The position numbers and the translations under genes were made by a program. From positions 1 to 26,732 of the forward strand of contig CAYOSW010000015.1 of NCBI GenBank assembly GCA_964406775.1: 26,732 nucleotides of DNA, written 5' to 3'. This document shows positions 15,064 to 23,251 of the stretch, in pieces (within the stretch, counting starts at the first letter, position 1; every line of letters starts with the position of its first letter). The notes beneath the pieces are model-generated. The model searched no databases, was not told the DNA's origin, and saw only the letters and a program-made list of their open reading frames with translations. Source of the DNA: JACPKO01 sp964406775 (GTDB taxonomy: Bacteria; Patescibacteriota; Microgenomatia; Daviesbacterales; UBA10151).

Positions 15064-17118
15064 ATGGATAAAGAAGAATTGGCGGTAATTGTTCTCGCGG
15101 CGGGAAAAGGAAAAAGGTTCGGCGAGGAATACACCAAGTTACTTCACCCGGTTTTTGAAAAACCCCTAATTTATTATCCGGTTCAAAACCTGATTAATCT
15201 TAAATTAAACAATATTTATATTGTTGTTTCCGATACGGCAGTTGAGAGTGAAATTAAAAAATATTTAGACTGCCGATTCATTTATCAAAAAGAACTGACA
15301 GGAACAGCAGATGCCGTAAAATTAGTTCTTCCGGAACTTCCGGGTACTATTAAAACCCTTCTGGTGTTAAACGGTGATGATGCAACTCTTTACTCCAAAA
15401 AAACTCTTGATGAATTCTTAAAGTCCCACGAAGTTAATAAGGCTGATATCAGTCTGATGACGATGAGAACAGCACGGAATATGGAAGCGGGTAGAATAAT
15501 CCGGAATAAATCCCGGGGATTTTCAAAAGTTTTAGAATACCGCGAATATTTGGAATCGGGAGCCAAAAGCCGGGAAATAAATTGCGGGGTATATTTAATT
15601 GATCTTAGGTTTGCCGAAAATAACTTACCTAAAATTCAAAAATCCGAATCAGGGGAATACTACCTAACCGATCTGTTAAATATTGCCAAAGAAGAAGGCG
15701 GCCGGGTAAATCTGTTTGTTTTAAAAAACCATTCCGAATGGATTGGGATAAATGATAAAAAAGATTTAAAATATGCTATGAATACGATCAAAAGGAGAAA
15801 TCTCGTTATGGAAGAAAAGAAGACGCCATCTGAAAAAGTTCACTTTCTGGGCATTGCGGGTTCAGGGACATCTGCCTGCGCAAGATTGGCATATGAAGCC
15901 GGTTTTAAGGTAACGGGTTGTGATAAGAATCTGGAAGGGGAATTTTTAAAAGCCACTACCGGAATTGAAAGTTTTAACGGCCACAGCCCCTCCCATCTTG
16001 AGGGTATAGACATTTTAGCGGTAAGTCCGGCAATTCTCTCCCTTGATCCGGAAAATCCGGAACTTTTAGAGGCAAAAAAGAAAAAAATTCAGATACTGAC
16101 CTGGCAGCAGTTTTTGGGAAAATACTTAACTGACGGAAAATTTGTAATTGCGGTTGCGGGAACTCACGGCAAATCAACAACAACGGCGATGGCAGGCAGA
16201 ATGCTGCAGGATTGCGGTTTTGATCCGACAGTTCTTCTCGGAGCGAATACTCATTTTTGGGACAACAACTTCCGTATAGGCAAAAGTAAGTACTTTGTAA
16301 TTGAGGCGGATGAATTTAACGATAACTATATGAGTCTTGAGCCGGATATTACCATCCTCACTAATCTCGAATACGACCACCCAGAATATTTTAAAAATTA
16401 CGAAAGTTATCTGAGAAGTTTCCAAAATTTCCTGCATAAAACTAAAAATACCGTTATTGCCAACTTAAAAAGCCCGGGAGTAAGGGAAGCGCTGGAGGAA
16501 AAGAAGGGGACACAGGAACCGTTCTTTCCGCCTGTAATAGATTTTTCTAAAAATTTAATTGATTTTGAACTTCCCATTTCCGGCATTCATAATGTTTATG
16601 CGGCATCAGCTGTTTTTAATTTGGGAATTAATCTTGGAATAGACACGGCCAAAATAGAAAAAAGTTTGAGAACTTTTCCCGGAATCGGCAGAAGGATGGA
16701 ATTGCTTGGAGAGATTAACGGCGCTAAGATTTTTTCGGATTTTGCCCATCACCCTACAGCCGTTAAAATCGCTACCGAGCAGTTAAAAAAAGAGTATCCG
16801 GAAAAAGACATCTGGATTGTTTACCAGCCGCATATGTTTTCCAGAACAAAGGCCTTATTTGATAATTTTGTAAAGGCTTTTAAAACCCTTCCTGCAAAGG
16901 GCGTTGCCATAATCGACATCTACCCTTCAAGGGAAACCGATACCGGGATTGTCCACAGCAAAGATTTAGTAGAGGCAATCAATGACCCAAAAGTTGAATA
17001 TACACCCGACATAGCGGGTTTTATAACACAAATGAAGAAATACCTTTCGGAGAAAGATATTGTTATCTTTATGGGAGCCGGGGATATCGATCCGGTTATC
17101 AGAAATTATTTTAAATGA
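15064..17118 (+). CDS. murC: GlmU-type uridyltransferase domain fused to MurC-type ligase
   Basis: 684 residues with two enzymes. Residues 1-245 are a GlmU-like N-acetylglucosamine-1-phosphate uridyltransferase: LAAGKGKRF (11-19), TKLLHP, GTADAV (80-85), NGDD, NCGVY and GEYYLTDLL; the GlmU acetyltransferase left-handed beta-helix is absent. Residues 257-684 are a Mur ligase: HFLGIAGSGTSA Rossmann motif, P-loop GTHGKST (366-372), EADEF, TNLEYDHPEYF, and DFAHHPTAV (559-567), pointing to UDP-MurNAc:L-alanine ligase (MurC). The HHPTAV variant also occurs in Mpl; location before murD and murF favours MurC. The ATG at 15064 is preferred to the TTG at 15061. An internal AAGGAG 10 nt before the in-frame ATG at 15808 could allow separate synthesis of the ligase part. 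It overlaps murD by ATGA. Confidence 0.88.
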   Translation: MDKEELAVIVLAAGKGKRFGEEYTKLLHPVFEKPLIYYPVQNLINLKLNNIYIVVSDTAVESEIKKYLDCRFIYQKELTGTADAVKLVLPELPGTIKTLLVLNGDDATLYSKKTLDEFLKSHEVNKADISLMTMRTARNMEAGRIIRNKSRGFSKVLEYREYLESGAKSREINCGVYLIDLRFAENNLPKIQKSESGEYYLTDLLNIAKEEGGRVNLFVLKNHSEWIGINDKKDLKYAMNTIKRRNLVMEEKKTPSEKVHFLGIAGSGTSACARLAYEAGFKVTGCDKNLEGEFLKATTGIESFNGHSPSHLEGIDILAVSPAILSLDPENPELLEAKKKKIQILTWQQFLGKYLTDGKFVIAVAGTHGKSTTTAMAGRMLQDCGFDPTVLLGANTHFWDNNFRIGKSKYFVIEADEFNDNYMSLEPDITILTNLEYDHPEYFKNYESYLRSFQNFLHKTKNTVIANLKSPGVREALEEKKGTQEPFFPPVIDFSKNLIDFELPISGIHNVYAASAVFNLGINLGIDTAKIEKSLRTFPGIGRRMELLGEINGAKIFSDFAHHPTAVKIATEQLKKEYPEKDIWIVYQPHMFSRTKALFDNFVKAFKTLPAKGVAIIDIYPSRETDTGIVHSKDLVEAINDPKVEYTPDIAGFITQMKKYLSEKDIVIFMGAGDIDPVIRNYFK
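15792..15810 (+). promoter_or_regulatory. Internal ribosome binding site before the MurC domain
   Basis: AAGGAG (15792-15797) lies 10 nt before an in-frame ATG at 15808 (codon 249), precisely in the linker between the uridyltransferase and ligase domains. Translation from here would give a free 436-residue MurC. Confidence 0.45.
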
Positions 17119-18425
17119 ACTATAAAGGAAAGAAAGTTTTAATTTTCGGTCTCGGATTAAACGAAGGAGGAGTTGGGAGTGCAAAATTTTTTGCCTCAAA
17201 AGGCGCTGAAGTTTTGGTAACGGATTTAAAAAGCGAACAGGAACTCCAGCCTTCTATAGAATTATTGAAAGATTTCCCCGGAATTGAATATCATCTGGGC
17301 GGACACAGCAACGATGATATAGACTGGGCGGATTTAATAGTAAAAAATCAGGCAGTAAAACCCGGAACCAATTTTTTGCTTTACGCGCTCAGTCAGGGAA
17401 AAGAAATCCAAACCGATGTGGGAATTTTTCTTCATTATGTTAAGCCGGAAAATATTATAGGGATAACCGGCACCAAAGGAAAATCCACCACATCTTCCTT
17501 AATATATGAAATTCTGAAACAGTCCGGCAGAAAAGTGATTTTGTCCGGAAACATCGGAAAAAGTGTACTGGATTCAATTGATAATGTTACTGAAGATACC
17601 ATTACCGTTTTGGAAATTTCATCGTTCCAGTTAGAATCGTTTGAGGAACATCAAGTTTCGCCCAAGTATGCTGTTATAACAAATATTTTTCCCGATCACT
17701 TAAATTACTATACCTCGATGGATGATTATATTGCTTCTAAAAAATTGATTGCCAAATATCAAACCGAGAAGGACTATCTCTTTATTAATAAGGAAGATCC
17801 TCTGTTAAATTCCGAAGATTTTTTAAACGGGGTGAAATCGCGAATTATGTTTTTTTCATCCAGAAATTTACCCCTGGATTTAAAACGGGAACTTCCCGGA
17901 GAACATAATCTATCCAACATCGCTGCCGCAGTTGCAGTATCTAAAGTTTTAAACATCAACGAAGTAGACGTTCTGAAAGCCGTCTCCGGATTTAAGGGAA
18001 TAAAGTTCCGTTTAGAATTAATTAGGGATTCGGGAGGAATAAAAATCTATAACAATACGACAGCAACAGCCCCCGAACCGGCAATTGAATCGCTTAAGAC
18101 CTTTCCTCAGAGTATTCTAATTTGCGGTGGAATGAATAAGGGTTTGAGATTTAAAGAATTCGGTCGGGCTATAGATCAATACGCTAAAGAAGTTTACTTT
18201 TTAAAGGGCGACGCAACAGAAGAAATTAAGAAAGAGATAAATAATTCGGAAAAAATTAAAGGGACTTTCGATAACCTTGAAAAATTATTGCTGGAGGTGA
18301 AAAAATCTGCCGGAGAAGGGGACACAATTTTATTTTCTCCCGGTGCCACATCATTTAATTTATTTCATAATGAATTCGATAGGGGAAGAAGATTTAATGA
18401 GGCAGTAGAGAAAGTTTTTTCATAA
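17115..18425 (+). CDS. murD: UDP-N-acetylmuramoyl-L-alanine--D-glutamate ligase MurD
   Basis: 436 residues. It adds D-Glu to UDP-MurNAc-L-Ala in the cytoplasm. The N-terminal Rossmann domain begins KVLIFGLGLNEGGVGSAKF; the ATP P-loop is GTKGKST (119-125); LEISSFQLES matches the MurD EXSSFQL signature; TNIFPDHLNYY and a following Lys-rich helix carry the expected carbamylated lysine region. Late motifs are YNNTTATAPEPA, an unusual form of the usual NDSKATN, and LFSPGATSFNLF with DRGRRF. Domain order and length are normal. The start overlaps the stop of the fused murC gene (ATGA), and the stop overlaps the hydrolase start (TAATG), so all are in one operon. Confidence 0.93.
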   Translation: MNYKGKKVLIFGLGLNEGGVGSAKFFASKGAEVLVTDLKSEQELQPSIELLKDFPGIEYHLGGHSNDDIDWADLIVKNQAVKPGTNFLLYALSQGKEIQTDVGIFLHYVKPENIIGITGTKGKSTTSSLIYEILKQSGRKVILSGNIGKSVLDSIDNVTEDTITVLEISSFQLESFEEHQVSPKYAVITNIFPDHLNYYTSMDDYIASKKLIAKYQTEKDYLFINKEDPLLNSEDFLNGVKSRIMFFSSRNLPLDLKRELPGEHNLSNIAAAVAVSKVLNINEVDVLKAVSGFKGIKFRLELIRDSGGIKIYNNTTATAPEPAIESLKTFPQSILICGGMNKGLRFKEFGRAIDQYAKEVYFLKGDATEEIKKEINNSEKIKGTFDNLEKLLLEVKKSAGEGDTILFSPGATSFNLFHNEFDRGRRFNEAVEKVFS

Positions 18426-19177
18426 TGTATATAAACGTTAATAATCAGGAAATTTATTATCAAAAACTCGGGCAGGGCAAGGATTTAATACTGCTTCACG
18501 GATGGAAACAGGACGTTTCTTCTTTTCATAATGTGGCTGAAGAATTGAAAAAGCATTTTACCTTGTGGCTTATTGATCTTCCCGGATTCGGTAGAAGCGA
18601 AAACCCAAAAAAACCTTTTACCGTTTCGGATTATGCAGAAACTGTCAAGAAGTTTATTGAAGCTAATAAATTGGATGAACCTTCACTTTTGGGACATTCT
18701 GTAGGAGGAAGAATCGGGATAGTGCTCGCAGCCGGGAGTCCCGGACTTTTGGATAAGTTAGTTTTGGAAAGCAGTGCTGGTATCCGCCCAAAAAGAGATC
18801 TTGTTAAATTTCTGATGTACCCGTTTGCGAAGGTTTTTAAGTATTTGATCCCTGATTTTTTCGGAATTAAAAACAAGATCCGTTATAAATTTTATAAGAG
18901 TCTCGAGTCCGATTATCTTACTGCGGGAAAGTTAACGGAGACCTTAAGTGAAATACTAAAAGAGGACTTGAGCGGTTACTTACCGAAAATTAAAACACCA
19001 ACCTTGCTTGTTTGGGGCGCTAAAGACCCGACAAAAGAGGCTTCGGTTATAAACGCCAAAAAAATGTACCGGGCTATACCTTTTTCGAGATTGGAAATAA
19101 TAGAAGATGCAGGTCATTTTCCTCATCTTGATAAGCCTGATAAATTTCTTTACTTTGTGATTGATTTTTTAACTTAA
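18425..19177 (+). CDS. Alpha/beta hydrolase in the mur operon
   Basis: 250 residues with a complete alpha/beta hydrolase core: oxyanion region LILLHGWKQD (21-30), DLPGFGRSE, nucleophile elbow GHSVGG (Ser92), acid WGAKD (Asp201) and AGHFPH (His231). A cap with basic and aromatic residues lies around 120-185. There is no signal peptide, so it acts in the cytoplasm or at the inner face of the membrane. Its start overlaps the murD stop (TAATG) and murF follows 1 nt after its stop, so it is translated together with cell-wall ligases. The substrate is not known; esterase, thioesterase or amidase action on a wall precursor or lipid would fit the context but is inference. Confidence 0.88.
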   Translation: MYINVNNQEIYYQKLGQGKDLILLHGWKQDVSSFHNVAEELKKHFTLWLIDLPGFGRSENPKKPFTVSDYAETVKKFIEANKLDEPSLLGHSVGGRIGIVLAAGSPGLLDKLVLESSAGIRPKRDLVKFLMYPFAKVFKYLIPDFFGIKNKIRYKFYKSLESDYLTAGKLTETLSEILKEDLSGYLPKIKTPTLLVWGAKDPTKEASVINAKKMYRAIPFSRLEIIEDAGHFPHLDKPDKFLYFVIDFLT

Positions 19178-19178
19178 A

Positions 19179-20591
19179 ATGAGCAAAATTTTTCCTTTAC
19201 TGGATTACCTGTATATTTTCCAATTGCTGGAATATGACCGTACGGCACTTCTTAAATGGTTTTTAAATTATCCGCTTAAAAGAAATCTTCAAAAGAAAAA
19301 TCATCTTGACTTCACTCTTAAAATCCAGCTTTTGGCCGTACTTTCTTCTTTTATTATGTTATCAACCACAACAATTATCGCCTTAATTTTTTTTGACGGC
19401 AGTCTGTTACTTCTGATAATTTTATATATTCTTCTTGAAGCAATTTCTCCTCTCTTTATTATCATTTCCTCAATACTGCTTGCACCTTTGGACTTTTACT
19501 TAAAAATGAAATTAACAATCCGGGCGAGAAATAAAATTGAGAGACTGAAAAATTTAAAAACTGTAGCCGTTATCGGATCATTTGCAAAAACATCAACTAA
19601 AAATATGCTTTATACACTTTTATGGAAAGATTTTTATACCGTTAAAACTCCTAAGAGTTTTAATACACCGGTAGCCATATCCAAAACCATTCTTTCGGAT
19701 CTGAAGGAAAATACCGAAATTTTTATTGTCGAGATGGATGCTTATCACCCAGGCGATATCGGAAATCTTTGTAAAATTGCACGACCGGACATTGCCGTAA
19801 TTACGGCAATTGCACCTCAACATCTAGAAAGATTCGGCAATATTCAAAAACTTGCTCTAACCCAATTTGAAGCGACATCAAAACTAAAAGAGGGTGGTTT
19901 ATTATTCTTAAACTCTTTGGATGAACTGACTGTACAAACGGAGGAAAAATTCCAGGCATCTAAGGTCTTTTACGGAGGAGAGCTCGATAAATTCCGGATT
20001 GAAAAAATTACCCAGTCGGTTAACGGCTTAAATTTCAGACTGCTGCTCGACAAAGAGGCCATTAATATCGAACTGCCTTTAGAAGGAGAACATAACGCAT
20101 ATAACTTTTTAACCGCAGCAGCTATTGCTTACAAACTAGGACTGCCTTCTAAAACCATTAAGGAAAGAGCAGGGTTAATCCTTCCGACCGAACACCGCCT
20201 AGAAGTCAAAACCACAGGCAACACAACTATAATTGATAATTCCTATAATTCTAATCCTACGGTTGTTGTCTCGTCACTGAAATTACTGGAAACAGTCGGA
20301 CACAAAAAGCATAAAATCTTAATCACACCGGGTCTGGTTGAGCAGGGGAGAAATTCGGATCACGAAAACAAAAAATTTATCCGTCAGGCAGCATCAGTCG
20401 CTGATGAAATAATTATCGTCGGAGAAAGTTTTAGGGAATCTTTGAAACGGGGACTTAAGGAGGCAGAATTTCCTTCAAGCAGGACTCATTTCGCAGTTTC
20501 CACAAAATCAGCTATGGAAAAGGCATCAAATCTTTCAAAGGGAGAGAGAGTCATCCTGATTGAAAATGATTTACCAGATCAATACACTTAA
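19179..20591 (+). CDS. murF: Membrane-anchored MurF-like Mur ligase
   Basis: 470 residues. The usual MurF N-terminal substrate domain is replaced by a segment opening LDYLYIFQLLEYDRTALLKWF, followed by two hydrophobic stretches (about 48-72 and 75-104) that should be membrane helices. The catalytic part shows a P-loop-like GSFAKTST (133-140, usual GTNGKTST), VEMDAYHPGDI (usual EMGAxHxGEI), RPDIAVITAIAPQHLERFG, EHNAYNFLTAAA, IIDNSYNSNP (351-360) and the terminal ENDLPDQY. It is expected to add D-Ala-D-Ala to the UDP-MurNAc tripeptide. The position usually holding a carbamylated Lys (AKGEI) reads TQFEA. MurF is strongly suggested by the SYNxNP and NDLPDQY motifs and the operon, but activity on a standard substrate is not certain. 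Confidence 0.85.
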   Translation: MSKIFPLLDYLYIFQLLEYDRTALLKWFLNYPLKRNLQKKNHLDFTLKIQLLAVLSSFIMLSTTTIIALIFFDGSLLLLIILYILLEAISPLFIIISSILLAPLDFYLKMKLTIRARNKIERLKNLKTVAVIGSFAKTSTKNMLYTLLWKDFYTVKTPKSFNTPVAISKTILSDLKENTEIFIVEMDAYHPGDIGNLCKIARPDIAVITAIAPQHLERFGNIQKLALTQFEATSKLKEGGLLFLNSLDELTVQTEEKFQASKVFYGGELDKFRIEKITQSVNGLNFRLLLDKEAINIELPLEGEHNAYNFLTAAAIAYKLGLPSKTIKERAGLILPTEHRLEVKTTGNTTIIDNSYNSNPTVVVSSLKLLETVGHKKHKILITPGLVEQGRNSDHENKKFIRQAASVADEIIIVGESFRESLKRGLKEAEFPSSRTHFAVSTKSAMEKASNLSKGERVILIENDLPDQYT

Positions 20592-20597
20592 GACCTA

Positions 20598-20625
20598 TTG
20601 AAAGTTTACACAAAAAGGCTAAAAT
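20598..20625 (+). promoter_or_regulatory. Enolase promoter TTGAAA-16-TAAAAT
   Basis: A -35 TTGAAA (20598-20603) and -10 TAAAAT (20620-20625) lie in the 49-nt gap before the enolase ATG. Transcription would start near 20632, leaving a leader of under 10 nt and no room for a Shine-Dalgarno site. Confidence 0.55.
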
Positions 20626-20640
20626 ATTGATCCAGCACTT

Positions 20641-21927
20641 ATGAAAATAATTTCTATTAAAGCCAGACAAATTCTTGATTCCCGCGGGAATCCTACAGTT
20701 GAGGCCGATGTAGTTTTGGAGGATGGAGGTTTCGGCAGAGCTGCCTCTCCATCGGGTGCTTCAACGGGAACCTTCGAAGCTTTAGAACTGCGCGACGATG
20801 ATAAAGAAAATTATCTGGGAAAGTCGGTTCTCAAAGCGGTTGCGAATGTAAACGGAGAAATTGCGAAAGCACTCGTGGGTAGTGATTCTTCGGACCAAAA
20901 AAGCATCGACAAAACTCTGATCGAACTTGACGGAACCGAAAATAAGTCACGGCTCGGTGCAAACGCAATCCTAGCTGTTTCTCTGGCGATTGCTAAGGCA
21001 GAAGCTAACAGTCAAAAATTACCCCTCTATCAATATTTCAACACTCTGATAAATCCAAAGCCCAAGATGATAATGCCTGTTCCTATGATGAACATTATTA
21101 ACGGAGGAAAACACGCCGCCGGGTCAACCGATATTCAGGAATTTATGGTTATTCCGGTTTCGGCTAAAACATTTTCTGAAAGTTTAAGAATGGGAGCGGA
21201 AGTTTTTCAAACCTTAGGTAAGATTCTAAAAAGCAAAGGCTATGGAACAACGGTAGGAGACGAAGGCGGTTACGCACCCACCGTTAAATCCGGCAATAAA
21301 GAAGCTTTGGATTTAATTTTGGAGGCAGTCCGGGAAGCCGGATATTCCCCAAGAAAAGATTTTCTAATAGGTTTGGATGTTGCCGCATCCGAGCTTTTTA
21401 TCGACCGGGAATATTGGTTGAATACAGAGTCCGAGAGATTTGACTCTCAGCAAATGGTAGAGTGGCTCCAGAGCTTCTCGAGACTCTATCCGATTGTTTC
21501 AATTGAGGACGGTCTTGATCAAAACGATTGGGAAGGCTGGAGAAAATTAACGAAATCTGTGGGGGAAACTGTCCAGATAGTCGGGGATGACCTTTTTGTG
21601 ACAAATCCTAAATTTCTTAAAAAAGGTATCGAGGAGCGGGCAGCTAATGCAATTCTTATTAAATTGAACCAGATTGGAACTTTATCCGAAACGATTAAAA
21701 CTGTAGAGATTGCTTACAAAGCAGGCTTTAAAGCCATTATTTCTCACCGTTCGGGAGAAACCGAAGACACCACAATAGCACATCTGGCAGTCGGACTCGG
21801 AACCGGTCAAATCAAAACGGGATCATTATCCAGAACAGACAGACTGGCAAAATATAACGAACTTTTAAGGATAGAGGAAGAGTTAGGGGAGAAAGCTGTT
21901 TTTCCCGGGAAGGATGTTTTTAAGTGA
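20641..21927 (+). CDS. eno: Enolase (phosphopyruvate hydratase)
   Basis: 428 residues, the standard length. It converts 2-phosphoglycerate to phosphoenolpyruvate in glycolysis, a Mg-dependent cytosolic enzyme. The N-terminal domain shows RQILDSRGNPTVE and SPSGASTGTFEALELRD (catalytic loop); later come NGGKHA, TVGDEGGYAP (catalytic Glu), SIEDGLDQNDWEGW, IVGDDLFVTN, LIKLNQIGTLSE with the catalytic Lys, and the signature SHRSGETEDT. All metal ligands and catalytic residues expected can be read. It has its own promoter and overlaps the phosphoglycerate mutase start (TGATG), coupling two consecutive glycolytic enzymes. Confidence 0.97.
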   Translation: MKIISIKARQILDSRGNPTVEADVVLEDGGFGRAASPSGASTGTFEALELRDDDKENYLGKSVLKAVANVNGEIAKALVGSDSSDQKSIDKTLIELDGTENKSRLGANAILAVSLAIAKAEANSQKLPLYQYFNTLINPKPKMIMPVPMMNIINGGKHAAGSTDIQEFMVIPVSAKTFSESLRMGAEVFQTLGKILKSKGYGTTVGDEGGYAPTVKSGNKEALDLILEAVREAGYSPRKDFLIGLDVAASELFIDREYWLNTESERFDSQQMVEWLQSFSRLYPIVSIEDGLDQNDWEGWRKLTKSVGETVQIVGDDLFVTNPKFLKKGIEERAANAILIKLNQIGTLSETIKTVEIAYKAGFKAIISHRSGETEDTTIAHLAVGLGTGQIKTGSLSRTDRLAKYNELLRIEEELGEKAVFPGKDVFK

Positions 21928-22559
21928 TGGCAAAGCTTGTTTTAATCCGTCACGGAATTTCCGAGTATAACGAAAAAGGTATGTGGACGGGCTGGGATAA
22001 TCCCGGCTTGATGCCGAAAGGTTTTGAGCAAGCAAGAAAAGCAGGTGAGGAGATCAAGGATATCAAATTTGACACGGCCTATACAGCAGACCTTCTGCGG
22101 GCCCGGCAAACTTTAGATGAGGTATTAAAGGCTATCGGACAGGAAAATATCCCGGTAATCACAGCCCCGGAAACAAAAGAAAGACATTACGGAATTTTTA
22201 CAAAGAAAAATAAATGGCAGGTTAAAGAAGAGGTGGGTGAAGAAGAATTTCAAAAAATCAGGAGGAGCTGGGACTACCAGCCGAAAGAGGGGGAGTCATT
22301 AAAACAAGTCAATGAGAGATTTTGGAAATATTATCAGGAAGAAATTTTACCGAAACTTAAACAGGGGAAAAATATTGTCATAACTTCCTCAGGAAACGCC
22401 TTCCGGGCTCTGATTAAATCACTGGAAAATTTAACCGAGGATGAGATAGCAAAATTGGAATTCGGAATAGGTGAGGCCTATGTTTATGATATTAATTCTG
22501 AAGGAAAAATTACCCGTAAAGAGATAAGAAATAAGAATCCGCTTGCCGGAAAGCAATAA
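21927..22559 (+). CDS. Phosphoglycerate mutase-like protein lacking the second catalytic His
   Basis: 210 residues of the histidine phosphatase superfamily, closest in motifs to 2,3-bisphosphoglycerate-dependent mutases. LVLIRHGISEYNEKGMWTGW holds the phospho-accepting His (His9); LRARQT holds the conserved Arg; KERHYGIFTKKNK corresponds to the ERhYGxLxGxNK motif with its acidic catalyst. The AHGNSLRAL motif, which carries the second catalytic His, reads SSGNAFRAL (154-162), so that His is Ser. GpmA is usually about 230-250 residues, so it is also short. The ATG overlaps the enolase stop. Role as mutase is supported by the neighbour but the missing His leaves activity in doubt; a free-standing phosphatase or regulatory protein is possible. 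Confidence 0.8.
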   Translation: MAKLVLIRHGISEYNEKGMWTGWDNPGLMPKGFEQARKAGEEIKDIKFDTAYTADLLRARQTLDEVLKAIGQENIPVITAPETKERHYGIFTKKNKWQVKEEVGEEEFQKIRRSWDYQPKEGESLKQVNERFWKYYQEEILPKLKQGKNIVITSSGNAFRALIKSLENLTEDEIAKLEFGIGEAYVYDINSEGKITRKEIRNKNPLAGKQ

Positions 22560-22562
22560 GAA

Positions 22563-22592
22563 TCTGCGGACTGGTTCGCAGAGTTTGCTTTT
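22563..22592. terminator. Bidirectional terminator between converging genes
   Basis: A 6-bp stem TCTGCG/CGCAGA (22563-22568 and 22577-22582) with an 8-nt loop is followed on the plus strand by GTTTGCTTTTC and on the minus strand by TTCTTATT. It lies in the 50-nt gap between the mutase gene and dsbA and could stop transcription from both sides. Confidence 0.5.
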
Positions 22593-22609
22593 CATTTACA
22601 GAAGATAAA

Positions 22610-23251
22610 CTACTTCAGATATTTTTCAATTTCCTTTTTAAAATCATCGTAAGAAACACCGCCTTTATAAACTTCGGCATTAAAATATAGGGTTGGTGTT
22701 GAATTAACTCCTAAAGCCAGACCGTCAGTCAAATCATTCCGGACTTTTTGCTTAATTTGATCGGACGCGATATCGGCAGTAAATTTTTCAACATCCAATC
22801 CCAACTCACCTGCATACTTTTTAAAAGTTTCAGCCGCATTTGCTTCGTTTTCCCATTCAGGTTGTGATTCATATAACTTATCGTGCATTTCCCAAACTTT
22901 TCCCTGAATATTTGCGGCCTCAACTGCCTGTGCTGCTATTTCAGCATTTTTATGTTGAGCTAAAGGAAAATGACGGAAAATAAAATTTACCCGTCCTGGG
23001 AAATCTGAAATTGCCTTTTTTAAACCGGGGTGGGCCAATCCGCAAGCAGGGCACTGATAATCACCGAATTCCACGATAGTTAAATTTGCAGAAGCCGAAG
23101 ATGTTTTCAGAGAATTTTCCCTGACAAGTTTTGTCGTATCAACCGTAACGGTTTTCTCGGGTTTACTCAAAAAAAACACCGCTCCTATTATCAGAATCAC
23201 TGTTCCTATGGAAATTGCTGTTAATATTTTTGCTTCCTGCGTCATCATCAT
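22610..23251 (-). CDS. DsbA-like thiol oxidoreductase, membrane-anchored
   Basis: 213 residues. A hydrophobic segment at about 8-28 anchors the protein, with the thioredoxin-fold part outside the cytoplasmic membrane. The catalytic pair is CPAC (Cys67, Cys70) in EFGDYQCPACGLAH, and VNSTPTLYFN supplies the cis-Pro loop. Between them is the alpha-helical insertion of the DsbA/thioredoxin_4 family. It should oxidise or isomerise disulfides in exported proteins. ATG codons at 23251, 23248 and 23245 are all possible starts; the first overlaps the dsbB stop as ATGA. Together with the adjacent DsbB-like gene it forms a complete disulfide pathway, with the cysteine-rich pilins of this window as probable clients (inference). 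Confidence 0.9.
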   Translation of the reverse strand: MMMTQEAKILTAISIGTVILIIGAVFFLSKPEKTVTVDTTKLVRENSLKTSSASANLTIVEFGDYQCPACGLAHPGLKKAISDFPGRVNFIFRHFPLAQHKNAEIAAQAVEAANIQGKVWEMHDKLYESQPEWENEANAAETFKKYAGELGLDVEKFTADIASDQIKQKVRNDLTDGLALGVNSTPTLYFNAEVYKGGVSYDDFKKEIEKYLK

